A stretch of DNA of 64,000 bases from the NCBI RefSeq assembly GCF_000026045.1, contig NC_007426.1:1798001-1862000 (forward strand). The letters are read 5' to 3'. Each line of letters begins with the position of its first letter. The first letter of the stretch is position 1. Of the stretch, positions 26,781-35,445 are shown in pieces. Source of the DNA: Natronomonas pharaonis DSM 2160 (GTDB lineage Archaea; Halobacteriota; Halobacteria; Halobacteriales; Haloarculaceae). The position numbers and the translations under genes were made by a program. The notes beneath the pieces are model-generated. The model was not told where the DNA came from, did no database searches, and saw nothing but the letters and a program-made list of their open reading frames with translations.

Positions 26781-26786
26781 GCGCGG

Positions 26787-27773
26787 TCAGGTCCAGCGGT
26801 CCAGCCCTGTCTGGATGACGGACTCCTCGATGCGTTCGAAGCCGCGTTCGACCTCGTCGGCCGGCACCCCCCACGTCTCGGTGACGAACTCGCGTGCGCG
26901 CTCGAAGTCCGGGTCGATGTCCGTATCGTAGTCGTAGTCGTCTGTGACCGCGGGGTCGAGAAACAGCTCGCGGATGCGGTCGGCGTGGGGGATGTCGTCG
27001 TCGCGGGCCGCCAACACGCTCCGAAGGTCGCCGTGTTCATGAATCAGTTTCACGGCGGTTTTCGGTCCAACGCCGGAGAGTCCCTCGTTGAAATCGGTCC
27101 CCATCAGGATGGCGGCGTCAACGAGGCCCTCCCAACTCAGGTCGTGGGTCGAAAGCGTCGCCTCGAAATCCATGCACTCGGGGTCGCCGTTGCTCGTCAG
27201 CCCCCGCAGCGTGTACGGAGCGCCAAGCAAGAGCGCGTCGTAGTCCTCCGAGCCGACGTAGTCGGCGTCGCCGCGTCGAGCCATGTGAGCAGCCTGTGCC
27301 TCCCCTTCAGCGGGCGCTTCGACGACCGGCACGTCGAGCCGTGCAAGGAGCTCGCGGGTTGTCTCTACAATCGTGTCCGTGAGCCGCTGGGTCCGAGACT
27401 CGAGGGCGGCGATTTCGGCGGCGTCGGTCTCGTCGCGTTCCTTTGCGGCTTCGAGCTGTGCCTCGTAGCGTTCGCGCTGGTCGCGTCGCTTTTCGACCTC
27501 GTCGGCTTTCAGGTCGGAGACACCACCGTCGAAGACGAACACCGGCGTCACGTCGTGTTCGAAGAACTTGGGCAGCCCCTGGACGACGCCGATGAGGTTG
27601 GCGACCTCCTCGCCGTCGGCGGTCGTGTACGCCTCGCTCCGGGTGAACTTGACGGTGGTCGTCAGGTACCGATACAGCCAGTTGTGGGCGTCGACAGCCA
27701 CGACCGACCCGCCGAGTTCGTCGAACGGCTTGGGCTCGATGGCCGCCAGCGTCCGGAGGTCCGCGTTTCCCAT
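26787..27773 (-). CDS. fen: Flap endonuclease 1
   Basis: This 328-residue structure-specific nuclease of replication and repair is in the FEN1/XPG family. The N-domain is visible ([13 protein letters not shown] near 24-36 and PVFVFDGG near 76-83), then the I-domain [16 protein letters not shown] and [12 protein letters not shown] with metal-binding acids near 150-185, and a helix-hairpin-helix ([14 protein letters not shown]). The last residues, QTGLDRWT, form a PCNA-interacting motif. Six bases separate its stop from the convergent thiI stop. Confidence 0.96.
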
Positions 27774-27861
27774 TGTGCCCGGGTTCGCACGGCGCGGGCT
27801 TGAAATCGCCGGTCGGCGGACGACGAGAGTGTTTTCAACCTGAGGCGGCTACCGTAGAGCA

Positions 27862-28119
27862 ATGAGTCGTCGGCAGACCGTCGACCGTGCCGCAGTGGCC
27901 GTCTTCGCCGCCTTCTCGATTGCCGGACTCTTTGTCTTCCGAGCGGCAATGGGCTGGTCAGTCACGGACCCGTACGTCCCGGCCGGCGTCCACGAGGCGC
28001 TGCCGGCGACGGCCTGGATTTCCGTTGTTCCGCTGTTCGTCCTCGTGGGGCTGCTGGCGGCGATCTTCGTATACCGGCTCTCGGGCGTTCCGATGCCCGG
28101 CAGCCGGTATCGCGACTAG
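27862..28119 (+). CDS. Hypothetical small membrane protein
   Basis: This 85-residue protein has two predicted membrane helices (about 11-30 and 52-71) joined by a 20-residue loop, with basic residues at both ends. No family is recognised. It diverges from fen and its stop overlaps the convergent acetyltransferase by four bases. Confidence 0.65.
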   Translation: MSRRQTVDRAAVAVFAAFSIAGLFVFRAAMGWSVTDPYVPAGVHEALPATAWISVVPLFVLVGLLAAIFVYRLSGVPMPGSRYRD

Positions 28120-28679
28120 TCCGTGGGCTCGGGGGGCGTTGCCTGTCGCTTCCGACGTAGGAAGGCCGTCTCTGCTTGTTCGAGGTCACGTTCGCGGTAC
28201 CGGTCGAGGCCACGCTGGTACGTCTCCTTCGAGCGGTCCGGCGCGGGCGCGTCAGTCGGTCGCTCCAATATCAGCTCCGCGATGCCGGTCGTTTCGCCGG
28301 TGTATGCAAACCCCGCCCGGTAGAGCGCCTCGTAGGCGAAGGGGTTGTTCACCGCGATTTTGGCCGTCGCATAGCCGCGCCTTTCGGCCCGTGCGACGAC
28401 GAAGCGGCAGAGCCGCGGGCCGAGCCCCTCGCCGCGGCGGTCCGCCCGGACGGTGACATACCGAAGCCACAGCGTCTCCGGAGCGGTCCGGTCGGCGTTG
28501 AACGCGACGGCGGCGACAATATCGTCGTCGAAGTCGCGTTCGGTGTCGGCACCGCTCGGGTCGCGGACGACGGCCTTGCCCGTCGAAGACATGACGAACT
28601 TGCCCGCGTAGCTGAATTGACGGTAATCAAGCCGCAGGGTCGGTCCGTCAGGGGGCCACCCGAGCAGTTCCGGCTCCAT
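28116..28679 (-). CDS. GNAT family N-acetyltransferase
   Basis: This 187-residue protein has a GNAT core: strand 4 TLWLRYVTVRADRRGEGLG near 70-88 carries the RxxGxG/A acetyl-CoA loop, and ATAKIAVNNPFAYEALYRAGFAYTG follows near 105-129. The C-terminal 45 residues form a charged helical extension outside the GNAT fold. The substrate is unknown. Confidence 0.85.
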   Translation of the reverse strand: MEPELLGWPPDGPTLRLDYRQFSYAGKFVMSSTGKAVVRDPSGADTERDFDDDIVAAVAFNADRTAPETLWLRYVTVRADRRGEGLGPRLCRFVVARAERRGYATAKIAVNNPFAYEALYRAGFAYTGETTGIAELILERPTDAPAPDRSKETYQRGLDRYRERDLEQAETAFLRRKRQATPPEPTD

Positions 28680-28729
28680 AGCGGGGCTTGTGGGACAACG
28701 ATGTTATGGCCGGCGGTCGATGGCCGCGT

Positions 28730-29305
28730 ATGCGCTGGGATGTACAGGCCTTCGACCTGTTTGCGCCGCTGTACGACATCTGGATGCCGTCGGCCGACGA
28801 GACCGCGCTCCGAAAGGGACTGGCGTGTGCCGACCGCGAGGGAGACCGAATCATCGATGTCGGCGGCGGCTCCGGGCGGGCCGCCCGGACTGTCGGCGCG
28901 ACAGTCGTCGACCCTGCTGCCGGAATGCTGGCGCGGGCGCGGGCCAAAGGGCTCGAAACCGTCCAGGCGAGCGCGACCGACCTCCCTCATCCGGACGACT
29001 CGGTCGATGCCGTCATCGTCGTCGACGCGCTTCACCATTTCCCCGACCCCGAGGCGGGCCTCGCGGAGATATCGCGCGTGCTCGCGCCGGGCGGCGTCCT
29101 CGTCGTCCGCGAGTTCGACCGCTCGACACGGCGTGGCCGGCTCCTCGAAGCCGGCGAGCATCTGTTCGGCTTCGAATCGACGTTCTACACTGCCGCGGAG
29201 CTAGAAGCAGCCATCGAGGCGGCCGGGTTGGAGGCACGTCCGGTCGAGTACGGCTTCGAGACGACTGTTTGCGGCGTCGCACCCGCCGGCAGGGACGACG
29301 AGTAG
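28730..29305 (+). CDS. Class I SAM-dependent methyltransferase (UbiE-like)
   Basis: This 191-residue protein begins with DLFAPLYDIW, typical of UbiE/COQ5-like methyltransferases. SAM motif I is IIDVGGGSGRAA near 35-46, followed by DPAAGML (motif II), DDSVDAVIVVDALHHFPDP near 85-102 and LAPGGVLVVREF. The acceptor is unknown. ATG 28730 is chosen because a TATA-like TGTTATGG lies about 27 bases upstream; an ATG at 28688 would add 14 unlikely residues. Confidence 0.85.
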   Translation: MRWDVQAFDLFAPLYDIWMPSADETALRKGLACADREGDRIIDVGGGSGRAARTVGATVVDPAAGMLARARAKGLETVQASATDLPHPDDSVDAVIVVDALHHFPDPEAGLAEISRVLAPGGVLVVREFDRSTRRGRLLEAGEHLFGFESTFYTAAELEAAIEAAGLEARPVEYGFETTVCGVAPAGRDDE

Positions 29306-29320
29306 CCACCGGCTGATGGA

Positions 29321-29662
29321 CTACTCGCCGTCCGGCCGCCGAGGGAGCACCTGTCCCCAGACGTGTTTGTCCAGCAACCGAACCGTCATCGGCTCCTTGA
29401 CCTCGATACAGCAGGAGAGCCGCGGGTAGCCGAACCGGACCGCCGCCGCATCATGCCAGTGGGCCGGCTCCGGTGGCGGGTCGACCTCGACGGTGCAGGT
29501 CGCACACAACCCCCTGCCGCCACAGTTGACCCGCGAAGAAACCGTCCCGTAGACTGAAAAGCCTCGTTCGAGGAGCACATCCCGGAGTACCGACCCACGC
29601 TCGACCGTGATGGTCGATTCGTCAGCAGCGGTGATAACGGTCAGTTCGATGTCATCGCCCAT
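29321..29662 (-). CDS. 2Fe-2S ferredoxin-like protein
   Basis: This 113-residue protein has the plant-type ferredoxin pattern: NCGGRGLCATCTVEV near 46-60 supplies three cysteines (CxxxxCxxC) and a later SCCIEV near 84-89 the fourth. It is a soluble electron carrier; its partner is unknown. ATG 29662 immediately precedes the first beta strand. The open frame continues upstream across two strong palindromes and is not credible there. Confidence 0.87.
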   Translation of the reverse strand: MGDDIELTVITAADESTITVERGSVLRDVLLERGFSVYGTVSSRVNCGGRGLCATCTVEVDPPPEPAHWHDAAAVRFGYPRLSCCIEVKEPMTVRLLDKHVWGQVLPRRPDGE

Positions 29663-29731
29663 GCGAACGATTAGCCCGGGCGTCACAAAACCGCTCCGCC
29701 GCCGGCGATGTACAGGCGGTTGAGGCGACTG

Positions 29732-29762
29732 CCCGGGGGCTTGCCCCCGGGGTGAGTTCACC
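29732..29762. repeat. Two adjacent palindromes (hairpins)
   Basis: CCCGGGGGC-TT-GCCCCCGGG is a perfect 9-base inverted repeat, followed directly by GGTGA-GT-TCACC. They occupy the space between the stop of the DUF3054 gene and the ferredoxin start. On the DUF3054 strand they may stop or stabilise its mRNA 3' end. Similar hairpin-plus-TTCAC ends occur in IS200/IS605-type elements, so an IS end remnant is an alternative. Confidence 0.5.
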
Positions 29763-29764
29763 AC

Positions 29765-30178
29765 CTAGCGGAGTTTGAAATAGAGGAACCGCCACGCCGA
29801 GATGACGACCGCGCCGCCGACGAGCATGATGCCGATGAAGACCGGCTCAACGCCGCGTTGGGGGAGGGCGACGTATCTGACGACGAAGCCGACGATTGCG
29901 GCCGGCACCCACGACCGGATAGCGAGCGGAATCGAGGAGTTCGGCGCGGAGCCGCCGCCGGGCGAGTAGGCACCGATGAGCGGCGCACAGATAACCCACC
30001 CGAGGAGGAAGGGGCCGGCAGCGGCCAGATAGATTGTCGGGTCTGCGAGCATGGCGTCGAGTGGCCAATGCGAAAGCGTCCCGAGGAAGATGAACGCGAG
30101 CAGGACAACGATGTCTCCGACCGCTATCGGCCACGTGCTCGCATCGAGGCGCTGTTCCAGGAACGACTGCTCTGACAT
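29765..30178 (-). CDS. DUF3054 family membrane protein
   Basis: This 137-residue protein has four hydrophobic helices. DIVVLLAFIFLGTLSH and GPFLLGWVICAPLIGAY followed by a Gly/Ser/Pro loop are characteristic of DUF3054, and the C-terminal half is VGFVVRYVAL plus a final helix. The function of the family is unknown. It is divergent from the DUF6498-type gene and followed by strong palindromes. Confidence 0.85.
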   Translation of the reverse strand: MSEQSFLEQRLDASTWPIAVGDIVVLLAFIFLGTLSHWPLDAMLADPTIYLAAAGPFLLGWVICAPLIGAYSPGGGSAPNSSIPLAIRSWVPAAIVGFVVRYVALPQRGVEPVFIGIMLVGGAVVISAWRFLYFKLR

Positions 30179-30262
30179 GGCCGACCGTTCGACGGGGGCG
30201 TATCAAACCCTTGCGGATTCGATGCCGAAACGGCTTTTCGCCGGCCGGCCGAACGCGGTTCC

Positions 30263-31507
30263 GTGCGAGGTCGTCCCCGCCCCGGACGCCGGTCCTCCAG
30301 AGCGGCGCTTGTCGTCTCCAATCTCGTCCCGCTCGTCGCCGCCGTCCTGCTCGAGTGGTCGTTGACGGTACTGCTCGGTATCTACGTCCTTGAGTTGTAT
30401 GCGGTGCTGTTTTGGACTGCGGTGAAGCTACCGTTCGCCGAGCGGACGGTGGTCCTCGACGAGGAGCCGACAGAGACCCGCTTCCGGCTGTTCGACCGGG
30501 GCTGGTCGACTGACCTCGAAGAAAAGCGCGGCGGCATCCGGCTTTTCGGATGGTTGCCGCCGGTGTACCCGCGGAACATCCCTGCGTTCGTCGTGTTCAC
30601 CGTCTTCGTCGCGCCGTTGGCTGCTCTCGTCGCCTTCATCGTTTTCGCACTGTCGCAGCCGACAATCACCACGGAGGTCGTCTCGTTGTTACTTTTGGGG
30701 GGACTGGCGGTCTTTCTTAGCCGCGGTGTCTCCTTTGTCACGGAGTACCTGTGGCAGGGCGGCTACCGTGACCACTCGACCCGGAGCCTCATCTCCGGGC
30801 CGTTCCGCTATCTCGCCGGCTTCGGCGTCCTGATGATTGTTCTCTCCGCGGCCGTCACTGAGGCGTCAAACCCCGATGGAGTCTCGACGGCGGCGGTGCT
30901 CGTGGTGGTTGTCGCCGGGAAGATAACGGCCGAACTGTACTTTTACTGGCGGGACCACACCGAAGGCGGGCGGCCGCTCTTCGAGCGGTTCCTCGATGGC
31001 GACGAACGACGGCCGTCGTTGCCGGAGCCCCCTGACGCGGACCCGACAGCCATCCTTCGGCCGCGGCGGCTCGCGGTCGCCGGCGGTGGGCTTCGGCGCG
31101 GGGTCGCATACCTGTTCGTCGGCGGCGACGGGTCGCTCGGCGTCCTGTTCGTGGGGGCGTGTCTACTGGCGGCGCTCGTCTCGCCGGGGGCCGTCCTCGT
31201 CGTCGCCGCGGGGGTCGGGATTCCGGTCGTCGCGCTGCGGGCGTTCGTCTACTGGCTGCGATACGGGCCGCTGGAGTATCGCCTCTATGCGGATGTCGTC
31301 ATCGAGCACGACCGGCTGCTGGCGGCGCCACAGCGACGGCTGCCGCGCGGTGCGGTCGGTGACGTTGCAACACACGAGCCGAAACTGCCACAGCTCCTTG
31401 CCAACGAAAGCGTCGAGCTTCGGCCGGCCGGCTGGAGCGATGCCGGGCCGGTTACGGCTCGCCATCTACCGGACGGCGAGCGGCTTCGGGAGTGGGCCGA
31501 CGGCTAG
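30263..31507 (+). CDS. DUF6498-type multi-pass membrane protein
   Basis: This 414-residue haloarchaeal membrane protein has an N-terminal pair of helices followed by a soluble stretch with EERTVVLDEE-like charged segments, then several helices (about 110-215) and another pair near 290-330. The C-terminal 80 residues are soluble. I assign it to DUF6498-like proteins; the role is unknown. The start is GTG at 30263; with no ATG nearby in frame, the exact start is uncertain. The stop overlaps the convergent MFS gene by four bases. Confidence 0.7.
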   Translation: MRGRPRPGRRSSRAALVVSNLVPLVAAVLLEWSLTVLLGIYVLELYAVLFWTAVKLPFAERTVVLDEEPTETRFRLFDRGWSTDLEEKRGGIRLFGWLPPVYPRNIPAFVVFTVFVAPLAALVAFIVFALSQPTITTEVVSLLLLGGLAVFLSRGVSFVTEYLWQGGYRDHSTRSLISGPFRYLAGFGVLMIVLSAAVTEASNPDGVSTAAVLVVVVAGKITAELYFYWRDHTEGGRPLFERFLDGDERRPSLPEPPDADPTAILRPRRLAVAGGGLRRGVAYLFVGGDGSLGVLFVGACLLAALVSPGAVLVVAAGVGIPVVALRAFVYWLRYGPLEYRLYADVVIEHDRLLAAPQRRLPRGAVGDVATHEPKLPQLLANESVELRPAGWSDAGPVTARHLPDGERLREWADG

Positions 31508-32793
31508 CCGGCGGTTGCGTCGTCCCTTTCTAGCCCGGCGTCGGTCGGCGGGCGCAACAGGAGCGCCGCCAGCCCCGCCGCGACCGCGAGCGCACCGCCG
31601 AGTGTGAGCGTCGGCACCCAGCCGAACGCCGCGACAAGGGCTCCAGCGACCGTGCCCGCGAAGACGCCGCCGCCGACCTTCGCGGTGTAGAGGGCGGCGT
31701 AGTTGCTCGAAGAGTGTTCCGCGCCGTAGTAGTCGGCGACCATCGCCGGGAAGTAGACGTACAGCGGCGACGAAAAGAACATCGCTCCCAGCACGAAGGC
31801 GACGAAGGCGATGCCGGCATCGGCCACTCCGGCGGGAACGAGCGCCAGTCGGAACGCGCCCGCGAGAACGAACGAGACAGCCATGACGTGCACGCGGTCG
31901 AAGCGGTCCGAGACCGCCCCCAACACGAGCCGCGAGACACCGGCCGCAATCGGCAGCAGCGTCGCGGCGGCCGTGGCAACGACCGCAGCCAGCCCCAGCG
32001 CTTCGGCCATCCGGACGACGTTGGCGATGAGCAGCAGGTCAGCGCCCGCCGTCGCGACGAACATCGCATACAGCAGCCAGAACTGCCACGTTCGGAGCAT
32101 CTCGCCGGTCGTGTACGCTCGCCCCCGGAGTGAGGCCGCGAGGCCGTCGTCGTTGTCGTCGGCCCGGTCGTCGAGGCCAAGCCAGTCTTCCGGAGGGTCT
32201 CGCAGGAGCACCGCGCCGACGAGCAACACGAGAAGAATCACCAGCCCGACGTTCCGGAGCACGTCGGCGTAGCCCGCGACGGTCGCGTTGGCCCGAACGT
32301 ACGGGACGACGAGCGCGCTCCCGCCGGCGAAGGCCATCGTCCCGATGCCGGTCGTCAGTCCGGTTCGGTCAGGAAACCACTTGACCGCGGTGTTGACCGC
32401 GACGGTATAGACGATGCCGACGCCGACCGCACCGAGCGAGTAGAGGACATAGAGCTGCCAGACGCTCGTGGCGTACGCGAGGCCGATGTAGCCGCCGCCG
32501 GCGAGAAGCGCCGCGAAAAACATGAGCGCCCGCGGGCCGCGGCGGTCGCGCCACCAGCCCGCCGGTAGCTGCGACAGCGACTGGAAGACGACATAAAACG
32601 AAAAGACTGCTCCGAGCGCCGGCAGCGCGATGTCGAGGCTCTCGGCCAACGGCCCCTCGATGGACGACCAGACGTACTGGTAGGGACTGACCGCAGCCAT
32701 CATCGCCGCCGCCGCGACGATTTGCCACCACCGGGAGAAGCCAAGAGCCTCCCGCGCGCGGCCGGCATAATCGATGTCCGACGAATCACCCAT
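31504..32793 (-). CDS. Major facilitator superfamily transporter (OFA-like)
   Basis: This 429-residue protein has twelve predicted membrane helices. The MFS loop 2-3 signature is GWWRDRRGPRALM near 74-86 and its weaker repeat in the second half is SDRFDRVHVMA. The overall pattern resembles oxalate/formate antiporter-type carriers, but the substrate is not evident. ATG 32793 is chosen because GGTTTAACC lies about 27 bases upstream; the open frame extends 50 residues further without membrane character. Confidence 0.88.
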   Translation of the reverse strand: MGDSSDIDYAGRAREALGFSRWWQIVAAAAMMAAVSPYQYVWSSIEGPLAESLDIALPALGAVFSFYVVFQSLSQLPAGWWRDRRGPRALMFFAALLAGGGYIGLAYATSVWQLYVLYSLGAVGVGIVYTVAVNTAVKWFPDRTGLTTGIGTMAFAGGSALVVPYVRANATVAGYADVLRNVGLVILLVLLVGAVLLRDPPEDWLGLDDRADDNDDGLAASLRGRAYTTGEMLRTWQFWLLYAMFVATAGADLLLIANVVRMAEALGLAAVVATAAATLLPIAAGVSRLVLGAVSDRFDRVHVMAVSFVLAGAFRLALVPAGVADAGIAFVAFVLGAMFFSSPLYVYFPAMVADYYGAEHSSSNYAALYTAKVGGGVFAGTVAGALVAAFGWVPTLTLGGALAVAAGLAALLLRPPTDAGLERDDATAG

Positions 32794-33134
32794 CGACAGC
32801 AGGTTTCCGCGGCGGTAGGTTAAACCACCTGATACGGCCATTCGGAAGGCGGCCCGTTGCTGCTGGGGTCGGCGAGCCGGCGACATCCGGTGCTGTTCAG
32901 GATTCGTGTCACACATACCGCTGGAGCGGGCCTTAAAAGACATTCGAACCGCCCTGCTGCATCCTATTCCTGTCGTTGAGAGCCGCTAAGACCTATTCTG
33001 CTCCTATAACGCCTCTATAAGTTATGAGTATAATCTATGCTGGTTCTACAGCACCTCTCTATCTATCCAGGGTAAAGTATCAATCAAATCTGGAAAACAC
33101 TTATATGGATATCACTCATATATCTTGATGTATT
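32794..33134. other. AT-rich intergenic spacer
   Basis: No gene is seen in these 341 bases. The left end contains the TATA region of the MFS gene (about 32816-32824). From about 32985 the sequence is much more AT-rich than its surroundings and contains scattered TATA-like words; CTTATATGG at about 33101-33109 fits the promoter of the small gene at 33135. The segment ATAAC-N10-GTTAT near 33006-33025 is a weak inverted repeat. Confidence 0.55.
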
Positions 33135-33365
33135 ATGACTGGTTATTACGACATCGTCCTCGGCCTCATCCCCGCTTCACTCATCGGCCTCACCGCACTC
33201 TTCGTCTTTGGGGGGCTGTCGCTTTCGGCGTCCGTCCCGCTTGCGTCGGTCGCCACTATCGGGCTGATGGGCCATGCGATGTTCGTCAACGCCCCTGGTC
33301 CGTCGGAGCCGGCTACGAGCCGGCCGGCTGATTCGGCCGCCCAGACCGGTGTCTCCGCCGACTGA
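33135..33365 (+). CDS. Hypothetical small membrane protein
   Basis: This 76-residue protein has two adjoining hydrophobic segments (about 5-28 and 32-50) and an Ala/Ser/Pro-rich C-terminal tail. The family is not recognised. A TATA element about 27-33 bases upstream supports the ATG. Forty-four bases separate it from the ornithine cyclodeaminase-like gene, which may be cotranscribed. Confidence 0.7.
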   Translation: MTGYYDIVLGLIPASLIGLTALFVFGGLSLSASVPLASVATIGLMGHAMFVNAPGPSEPATSRPADSAAQTGVSAD

Positions 33366-33409
33366 CCGCGAAGCACGAGTTTTTGCCGACGGCCGACGAA
33401 GGCCGTTTC

Positions 33410-34408
33410 ATGACTGACGTTCTGTTCCTCCGAAGCGACGAACTCGCCGGCCTTGCAACGCCGGCCGAATACGTCGACGCTGTCCGCGATGGCTACGAAA
33501 GCTACGGCACCGACGGCACGGCCGCCCCACGAACGAAGCTCACAAACGAGGAGCCGCCGGGCATGTGTACCGGCTACCTCGCCGTGCTGCCCTCTGTCGG
33601 CGCGATGGGCGGGTACACGTACGCCGCGGGCTTCGGCGACGGCGATGTCCACTTCGCCCTGCCGCTTTTCGACGCCGAATCTGGGCGGATGATAGCGCTG
33701 CTCGATGGCGCGTCGATGAATCCACACAAAACCGGCGCGACGGGCGCGGTGGCGGTCGATGCGCTCGCACGCGAGGACGCGACGACATGTGCGGTCATCG
33801 GCTCCGGCGCGCAGGCCCGCGGCCAGCTCCGGGCGACGGCCACGGTCCGGGAGTTCGAGACCGTGCAGGTCTTTTCGCCGACGCTGGAGAGCCGACAGTC
33901 CTTCGCCGACGAGTTCGACGACCGACTCGCGGCGGCTGTCTCCGCGGTGCCGAGCGCCGCCGACGCGCTCGATGGCGCTGATGTCGTTATCACCGCCACG
34001 CGGGCGAGCACCCCCGTCTTCGAGGACGCCGACCTCCCCGACGGCGCACACGTCACCGCGATGGGACAGTACGACCGTGGTAAATACGAACTCCCGCCGG
34101 AGACGGTCGCCAGAAGTACCTACGTGCCGGACCTCCACGACCGCGCCTTCCAAGATGCCGGTGCGTTTCTGGCCGCCCGCGATGCTGGCCTCGTTGACGA
34201 CGACCATATCCGGGCCGACCTCGGGGATATCGTCGCCGGCGAGGCGGCAGGCCGCACGAGCGATGAGGCGATAACAGTCTTCGATAGCGGCGGCACGGGC
34301 GTCGAGACAGTCGCCGCCGCGTGGATGCTCTACGAGAAAGCCCGGGAAGCGGGGCTTGGGGAGCGAATCGAGTTCGCACCCGGCAGCGAAGCGTTGACTG
34401 GCGAGTAG
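33410..34408 (+). CDS. Ornithine cyclodeaminase / alanine dehydrogenase-family protein (mu-crystallin type)
   Basis: This 332-residue NAD(P)-dependent enzyme shows AAPRTKL near 39-45, the substrate-binding lysine region MNPHKTGATGA near 103-113 and the Rossmann loop CAVIGSGAQARGQL near 126-139. AITVFDSGGTGVETVAAAWM near 287 is also typical. The reaction could be ornithine to proline, reductive amination or imine reduction; sequence alone does not decide. Start ATG 33410 aligns with the family MxVLFLxxxE opening. Confidence 0.88.
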   Translation: MTDVLFLRSDELAGLATPAEYVDAVRDGYESYGTDGTAAPRTKLTNEEPPGMCTGYLAVLPSVGAMGGYTYAAGFGDGDVHFALPLFDAESGRMIALLDGASMNPHKTGATGAVAVDALAREDATTCAVIGSGAQARGQLRATATVREFETVQVFSPTLESRQSFADEFDDRLAAAVSAVPSAADALDGADVVITATRASTPVFEDADLPDGAHVTAMGQYDRGKYELPPETVARSTYVPDLHDRAFQDAGAFLAARDAGLVDDDHIRADLGDIVAGEAAGRTSDEAITVFDSGGTGVETVAAAWMLYEKAREAGLGERIEFAPGSEALTGE

Positions 34409-34412
34409 CCGC

Positions 34413-35201
34413 CTACACGATATCGGCCGGCGAAAGCGGCTCGGCGGCGGTGCGGTGCTGTTCGTGGACTGAAGCCGCCCACTCGGCGACAGCTTCGTCG
34501 TCGGTGTCGAGCGCCGCCTGTACGACGCCATCGTCGTCGCGCAACAGGAGGCTGACGGTGCCGTCGGCAAGCGTCACGGCAAGCGAGAGCGGCCCCTCGT
34601 AGACGTGGATGTCGGCACTCTCGGCGGCCACGAGTTCGCGGAGCTTCGGCCGGAGCCGGTCGTCGTCGACGAGTGCCTCTATCGCCCGGGCGGCGAAGAC
34701 CCCGTCGACAGTACAGCCGTCCGCTACGGCCCGACGCCGGAGCAGCCGCAGCGTCCGGTCGTTGAGCGCCCGTGAGACCGCGCGAATGTGGCCGGCTTCC
34801 CGCAGAATGTCCAGCGACCGCGTCACCGGCGCACTCGGTCGGGTTTCGGTCGGCGTGGTGAGCGTCGCCGTCCGGAGCCGCCGGAGGTCGACATCCAACT
34901 CGTCCGGGAGCATACCCACGACCGGACGCAGCCGCCGCTCGGTCTCCAGCCGTTTCCGGAGGTCAAGGACGCCGTCAGCGACGAGGTTGCCGGTCGGCGT
35001 GGCGACGTATGCGCCGTCAGTCCGGGCGAGCCAGTTTCGTTCCTCGAAGTCGCGTAGAATCCGGCCGAGCGTCGCCTGTGAGGCACCCGTCCGCTCGGCG
35101 AGTTCGCTGCGGGTGTGGGGGCGTTCGGAGACCGCTTCCAGCACCGCAATGCGGTTGCCGGAACGGGCGAGAAACTCCATCTCCGCCAGCGCGTCGTCCA
35201 T
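34413..35201 (-). CDS. Helix-turn-helix regulator with FilR1-type domain
   Basis: This 262-residue protein has a winged helix (about 10-75; SELAERTGASQATLGRILRD near 32-51) followed by a FilR1/DUF1724-like ligand domain (about 130-255) ending WAASVHEQHRTAAEPL. This architecture is common in haloarchaeal repressors. It stops five bases from the convergent ornithine cyclodeaminase-like gene and is divergent from the EamA transporter at 35446. The 244-base spacer between those two genes is AT-rich and could hold its operator. Confidence 0.83.
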   Translation of the reverse strand: MDDALAEMEFLARSGNRIAVLEAVSERPHTRSELAERTGASQATLGRILRDFEERNWLARTDGAYVATPTGNLVADGVLDLRKRLETERRLRPVVGMLPDELDVDLRRLRTATLTTPTETRPSAPVTRSLDILREAGHIRAVSRALNDRTLRLLRRRAVADGCTVDGVFAARAIEALVDDDRLRPKLRELVAAESADIHVYEGPLSLAVTLADGTVSLLLRDDDGVVQAALDTDDEAVAEWAASVHEQHRTAAEPLSPADIV

Positions 35202-35445
35202 ACGACGAGTCGGGCCGCTACGTCAAAAGAACTTTCGCAGTATGAAATTTTTTCAGGGTAAGAAATCGCGGCATGGGGGCGCAGACCTGCAGCGGACAAT
35301 CGTACTTCTCGTCGGGAAATAGTTTCTAGATTGGCTTAATAGGTTCGGTCAGGTAGACATGCATAACAATGAAGTCGGATATTAGAAACATTTGTTTTTC
35401 GGCATCCTCCATCTGCCGCCCGTTCGCTACGGAGGTGGCCTCTCG

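Noticed and set aside
33001-33125. AT-rich stretch considered as a replication origin
   Set aside because: No repeated ORB-like elements and no cdc6/orc gene nearby; it fits promoter DNA better.
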